Of a stretch of 25,589 nucleotides of DNA, positions 20,180 to 25,589 are shown piece after piece; positions within the stretch are counted from its first letter, which is position 1, and the number at the start of each line of letters is the position of its first letter. The notes beneath the pieces were generated by a model that was not told where the DNA came from, searched no databases, and saw only the letters and a program-made list of their open reading frames with translations. The DNA comes from Silene noctiflora (lineage: Eukaryota > Streptophyta > Magnoliopsida > Caryophyllales > Caryophyllaceae). Position numbers and translations under genes: made by a program. Location of the stretch: assembly GCA_009801015.1 (NCBI GenBank), contig VHZZ01000376.1, forward strand, positions 190,912-216,500, written 5' to 3'.

Positions 20180-21430
20180 TTATGATTAAATTAAATAAAG
20201 ACAGTATTGTTGACGATATGATTAGTTGATTTATATATTATTATCCATTTTCTGTAACACACTGTCATGTTTTCATGGGAGGCTGCTGAAGTTTGTCAAA
20301 CTTGAGTAGCTGCTGACTGTTTATACTCTTAAAATAACATCATACTTGCATTTTTATACTCTGAAGGGGATAGATTTTATATTCATTCTACTTTTTAGAA
20401 ACAGTAAGTTTCTCTCGGAACGGAAATATCCGTCTATTATGAAAACGGGTCAGTGGTCACATATGTTCCTACTTGCATATATAAGACAAACATTGTCGTT
20501 AGTAAGTAGAGACATTCTCCTTTTGAATATATGTCATCTTAAACGAGAATTTGTGTTCCAAGACGGAGATATTGCCATCTTAAACGAGAATTTATGTTCC
20601 CTTTTGAATATATGTCCTGAACTTCAGAAAATGCAGTAATTACACCCTTCTCAACCTCCAGCTAAAACATGTTGCACAATCCTGTTATCTCGCGACAAGA
20701 ATACAAGCTTTTAGTACACAAGTATTAGAATCAGAGTTTCCACCTGATACAAACCAGGCAGACCACGAAACTGTATGCCAGTCTGCCAGTCTGCCAGAAG
20801 TGTTCAGGAATTTCTAGTCTAGAGCGATGATAAGTCGACAATTTTGACATGGACATTCAATACAAGGAAGACGATCCATGATTATAATAATGCTTTAGCA
20901 CTCAACTACATTTGACGAGCAGCATTTGAATTCCAAGGATTAGCAAAAATATGAATGTGAATTTTATCAAGTAACACCTCCTGTAAACAGAATCTTGATT
21001 GCATTCAATTATTGATGATAAATAGCGAATTAATACAATGACATACAAAAATTTAAGAAGTCAGAAAATGAAAAGAAACCTATGTTAAAACTTTTGAATT
21101 AACATGTCTCATTACAAGTACAAGTTACATTCAAAGATGAGAAACTGATGCCTAAAAATGAAGACTAAGGAGCGGAATGTGTACAATGTCACACTATACC
21201 ACCCTAACGCTTAGTATTCGTCTGATTTGGCTTTCGACAGAGCTGCAGTGAATGACAGGAGCTAAGATTTCAGGGAAGAGGTTCATCTCAGGACAGTATG
21301 AAATAAAACGGCGATTGGTCCATCATGTTTTGGCACTAAATTTCCGATTGCTTGCTATTGCACAACTGTTCTCAGTGAACTTTGGGTAAGTATCTCAAAG
21401 TCATCGCGCATCACGATCAATCCTTGTTGG
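20180..21430. other. Spacer between the two tandem kinase genes
   Basis: It holds the 3' flank of gene B and the promoter region of gene A. No further gene is visible. The plus-strand open frame at 20346-20639 runs through repeat sequence and is not supported. At 20523-20605 the string ATCTTAAACGAGAATTTRTG occurs twice, about 50 bp apart. Confidence 0.5.
20425..20560. repeat. Dispersed repeat, copy 2, upstream of kinase gene A
   Basis: It shares with 13407-13570 the ordered blocks TATCCGTCT, GAAAACGGGTCAGT, ACTTGCATATATAAGACAAA and TCTTAAACGAGAATTTGTGT. It lies about 370 bp upstream of the gene A start codon. Confidence 0.5.
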
Positions 21431-24400
21431 TTAAACTTCTACAAGAGCCTCGAGTGCTCCGACCACAGTTGACATGTTAGGCCTCGAGTCAAGTTCGTCC
21501 TGAATACACAGCCCTGCTATTGCCGCCACCTGAAAACCAGACAACCAGTGTAAAACAGAAGTTCAGTGAAAAATGTCGATTTTTTTTTGGAACAAATGTA
21601 CTAACTAGGTGCAAGTAATTGAAAACTGGAAAAGAAAATTTGAAAGAGGAGAACCTTGGCCACTTCATCTAGTGAAAAGTCGCCGTTAAGCTTAGGATCA
21701 ATGATTTGCTCAACATTCTCCGCACATAAATAAGGGATTGCCTGTGATGAGATTGTTGACGGAGTTAATTTTGACAAGGATGAATAAAATGTTTAAAAAG
21801 ACCGAGAATATTATGATAATACGAAAATATACCCATGTTACAAGATCTTGCTGATCTTCCGGCATTGTATTATCTACTGGTTTCCTTCCAGTGATAAGCT
21901 CTAAAAGAACGACACCAAAACCGTAAACATCACTCTTCGGAGTCAGTCTCTCTAATGCATCCCTGTTGTACAATAGGTGCGAAGGCAATGTGAGTGATTA
22001 AAACGTGCATTCGGAGAAGGCTAAGGCTTACTGTCAGTGTACCAAAATCATGCATCTGTAACTGTATACGGGAAACTATATATCTGACAAAAAATAAATG
22101 TACGTTTGTTTTATTTTGTAAGGGGAAAATAAAGCAAATGTAAAGTCGTAAGCTATTGACTGGGACGGAGGGAGCATTTGATAAGGAGGTAGAGGAAGAT
22201 GGCATACTCAGGGCCACTGTAACCATCTATTCCAAGGACGTGTCTCACGTGTGTGAAGTTGAAGTCGCCAATTTTAGAGTAGTAGTCATTAGAAACGCCT
22301 CGAGTCAAGAGGATGTTGCTTGATCGGACATCACCGTGAACAATAGGTGGGTCAGCCGTATCATGGAGGTACTGCAGACCTTTCGCAGCACCGTATGCAA
22401 TTCTAGCTCTTTGAGGCCATGTTAGGACTGGTCCTGGCTCTGAACCATACACATGTTTCCTTCCTGTCCAAGGCAAATCAAAGTTTTGAGGGATGAAGTT
22501 CGAATTTATGTGATATGAACTGAAAAGGACAACAGAAGTCCGCCATTGGACTCCAAATCCGCGAGCTAATTATGCTGTTTGGGGAATAAAGTTAGTTTGA
22601 ATTACCATATAACATATCATGTAAAGAACCCTTTGTCGCAAACTCATACACCAAATATCGGTTATCATCGTCCCAAAAGTATCCCAATAGCTCGATGAAG
22701 TGCTCATGGTGTATCCACATAACTATTTGCATCTGCAACCAAACAAGTAAATAAAAGTTGTAAATTGCCTCGAATAATTCATAACTAGCCGAGCGATTTA
22801 TGGTCGTTTGAAGGAGTCTTAAAACGTACCTGAGCTATAAAATCATAGTCCGTACACTGTGGAATACTCGTATCAAGTTTCTTTATAGCAGCCTGTTGTC
22901 CGTCACTGAACGAAGCATGAAAAACCCGTGCATAAGGACCTTTTGATACCAATGACATTTGACTGAAGTTGTTGGTGCCACTATTTAGTTCTTCTAAAGT
23001 AAAATCCTTCAATGCATATGCACTTACGGCTTCAGTAGAAGCGGGCACGTATTGAAGTGGCTCGAGAGCCCTGGTTATAATTGCCATGTTTGGCCGGAAA
23101 TCGGGTTCATCTTGAATACATAGCCCTGCTAAAGCTGCCACCTGAAAACGAAATGGTTATCCTGATTTAGAGCTAGTGTAGTGGTTTGCAGGCTATCACG
23201 TATACTAAGTGCACACTAAAGACAACGGCTATGGGTTCCCTCGTCATCAGAAAATAAACGATCAGGATGACTAGAAGCATTTAAGAAGGGTTAGTCTTGT
23301 ATAATGTGGTTTCACATATCAGACAAACACGAAATCAAAATAAGGGGAAAGGAGTAAACCTTAGCCACAGCCTCAACGGGAAAGTCACCATCTAGCCTGG
23401 GATCGACGATATGCTCCACTTTGTCCTCACTTAAATACGGAGTTGCCTGGTGAAACATTGTCGTCAAAATCAATAATGAGAAGGATAGAAAGATGTCTGA
23501 AAGACCCATGATAAAATCAATAAGAAAAATACCCATATAACAAGATCTTGTTCCTCTTCCGGCAATGTATCATCTACGGATTTTCTACCCGTCAGGATCT
23601 CTAAAAGAAGAACACCAAAACTGTATACATCACTCTTCACAGTTACTTCCCCTGTTGTGGCACACCTGGTTTCGAAAAGGAGACGAGATGATGTGAATGA
23701 TATATATTTCTTCTGATGACGTTTGTAAATCATATAGACGGAAAAAATGTACTATAGTTAGAGGGCATACTCAGGGGCGTCATAGCCATATGATCCGGGT
23801 GCTCTAATTGAAACAGTACGAGCTGCATTATCGTCTGTCAATGCTCTGGTCAAGTTGAAGTCGGCAATTTTGGACGTCCAGAAATCAAATATGTGAACAT
23901 TGGTCGGTCTAACATCACCGTGAACAATAGATGGTGTCACCTCCTCGTGGAGGTACTCGAGACCTTTGGCAGCACCGTATACAATTTTAACCCTTTGATC
24001 CCAACTTAGCGCACATCCTATTGATTTCTCTCCTATCCCAACAAAACACCACAAAATATAAAATTACTCGTAGTACTCGAGGCAATATAACGAAAACCTC
24101 TTCCAAGTTCGGTTTTTCTCTAAGAGTCAGAAATCGGACACTGGATAAAAAAAGTCGTTACGACTCACATCGCAGCATACATTAAGCAAATGAGTCGAAT
24201 GTAAAATATACAAAGTAGTACCGTGTAATACATCATATAAGGAAGCGAAACTAGCATACTGATAAACCAAGTATCTGTTTTCGTCTTCCATACAGTAACC
24301 CAGTAGTCCTGTTAAATGCTCATGGTTTAGTGCAGAAACCACTGACACCTGCAACATACAATCAACAACAACAATTTAGGATAACGGATAATATTTTATC

Positions 24401-25494
24401 CACAATGTTTCGGAATCACGTCTCAATCATTTGTTTATCTATTTATTTCCTAAGTTATTTAATTACAATGCTAAAGCGTCACCCCGCGTCCCGTGACACT
24501 ACATGCTTATGATATGAAGTGTACATCAATTTATTGGTACATTTTGGATGTTACATTAGTTCAGTACCATCCAATAACATTATCCCGCCCCGAAACCCGA
24601 CCCACCCGACCCGTTTTAGGGTTACAAACCCAGTTTTTCCGACCCGTAACCCGTTTAACCCGAATTCGAAATGACCCGTTATTTTAGGGTCGAGACCCGA
24701 CCCAAATGGGTTGACCCGTTGGGTTAAAGATAAATCAAGATTTTTATTAAAATATTAATATTTATATATTATATTTGAAAAAAAATAGTTAAAAAATTGT
24801 TTTTTATTTTTAAAAATTACACACACAACTAAAAAGTCAATTTTATATAACTTTTATAATACTTAATAATAAAATAATTATTAAAAAAACTTTAATTGAA
24901 TAATTATGTCAATATAATTAATGTAAACGTTGAAATAATTAATGTAAACGTTGAATACGATCAAAATATTAATTTTAAATATATTTTACATTTTTTAAAA
25001 TTATTTTTTTAATTAAAAAAATAGTTAGAAATTATTTTTTGACCCGTATTCTGACCCTAACCCGACCCGTGAGCCATATGACCCGACCCACATCTACCCG
25101 ACCGATATTCAACCCGACCCGGACCCGGCCGTTTGACAGTATTAGTACAGAGTAGACTGGGCAAAACTATTCCAACCCAAATCGCACCAAAACAAGTGAA
25201 CCTGAACATGACCCGATCCAATTTAACCCGAACAACTACGAAAAAACAACAGATGAAGCAAAATAAAGATACCTGAGCTAGGAAATCAGCATCTGAATCA
25301 TGATCAATACTCAAATCAAGTTTCTTAACAGCAGCTTGTTCAGAATTTGGTAAGAAAGCATAATAAACCGAACTATAACAACTCTTTCCAAGAAATGTCC
25401 TTTCACAGAAGTTATATGTTGCATTCTTTAGTTCATCCAACGTATAACAATTCTTTAGATCTTCCATTTTAAATATTTTGTTATTGTAATTCAA
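21431..25494 (-). CDS. Tandem kinase protein B: two fused PTI1-like kinase domains
   Basis: Deduced CDS: complement of join(21431..21529, 21655..21741, 21833..21962, 22208..22463, 22606..22732, 22830..23141, 23360..23446, 23533..23665, 23771..24032, 24222..24348, 25273..25494), 613 aa, eleven exons, all GT-AG and in phase. Kinase 1 (about 17-307): [14 protein letters not shown]57, HGD at 154-156, DFN at 174-176, DAPE. Kinase 2 (about 324-613): [14 protein letters not shown]364, HGD at 466-468, DFN at 490-492, GPE. Both keep the catalytic Lys and Asp, but the glycine loops are degenerate ([18 protein letters not shown]). Exon 22830-23141 contains [15 protein letters not shown] (end of kinase 1) and AAIKKLD (start of kinase 2). 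The start at 25494 is chosen because it puts 16 residues before YTL, exactly as in gene A. Kinase 1 lacks about 5 residues after LHG compared with the other domains. No signal peptide or membrane span. The large first intron holds a GGGTCGGGT-type repeat. Confidence 0.86.
24585..25130. repeat. ACCCGACCC-rich repeat element inside intron 1 of kinase gene B
   Basis: Flanks of degenerate ACCCGACCC units (24585-24725 and 25040-25130) surround an AT-rich core of about 310 bp. This is the reverse-complement arrangement of the 5920-6480 element. A few looser units (GACCCGATCC, TTAACCCGAAC) continue to about 25230. Confidence 0.6.
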
Positions 25495-25589
25495 TGTATA
25501 CTGGCGATTTTCGCGCTAGCGGATTTTGATTTGAAATAATAATATCCCTCCCTGTTTCCCTCAAAAAGAAAAATGCAGAGATTTAGATT

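Noticed and set aside
17154..25494. Reading the kinase region as a cluster of four or more broken kinase pseudogenes.
   Set aside because: Every exon joins its neighbour with GT-AG sites and matching phase, with no frameshift or stop in either 10- or 11-exon model. The short separate open frames are just exons.
1..25589. CRISPR array, prokaryotic operon or phage-like features.
   Set aside because: The window is intron-containing plant nuclear DNA. Direct repeats present are transposon, microsatellite or coding repeats without regular spacers.

Overview
This is a plant nuclear genomic window. All protein genes have several exons with GT-AG introns, both tRNAs are of the eukaryotic nuclear type with Pol III oligo-T ends, and the spacers are full of AT-rich sequence and small inverted-repeat transposons. 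Frequent short 'tacggagta'/'tactccgta' strings and a 'gtcttaaacgagaatttgtg' repeat type suggest Caryophyllales (beet, spinach or Silene relatives). That placement is an impression, not proof. Exon junctions below were deduced from GT-AG sites, reading phase and family alignment recalled from memory; no transcript data were available.

Layout. 721-4979 (minus): a five-exon TRICHOME BIREFRINGENCE-type wall polysaccharide O-acetyltransferase (691 aa) with an unusual repeated N-terminal spacer. 5.3-8.8 kb: a repeat-rich spacer with a Tourist/Harbinger-like MITE, a GGGTCGGGT-rich element around an (AT)29 tract, two copies of another MITE, convergent tRNA-Ser(GCT) and tRNA-Gln(TTG) genes, and an 811-bp foldback Mutator-like element with a perfect 9-bp target duplication. 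9631-11611 (plus): a six-exon 3-methyladenine DNA glycosylase (266 aa). 11.6-13.7 kb: spacer with a Stowaway-like MITE and a decayed LINE end. 13773-16714 (plus): a six-exon gamma-glutamyltranspeptidase (610 aa).

17154-25494 (minus) is the most interesting part. Two neighbouring genes of the same orientation each encode a tandem kinase protein: two complete PTI1-like kinase domains joined head to tail (611 and 613 aa). In each gene one exon carries both the C-terminal end of kinase 1 and the glycine loop and catalytic lysine of kinase 2, so the fusion lies inside an exon and is not an artefact of joining two gene models. All four domains carry HG(D) in place of HRD. In the downstream gene, kinase 2 has also lost the catalytic Asp (HGG) and the APE segment, giving a kinase-pseudokinase arrangement like that of cereal tandem-kinase resistance proteins. 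K1 matches K1 and K2 matches K2 between the genes, so an already fused gene was duplicated.

The wall acetyltransferase, glycosylase and GGT are housekeeping-type genes with no evident functional link to each other. The kinase pair is the locus's accessory, probably defence-related, component.
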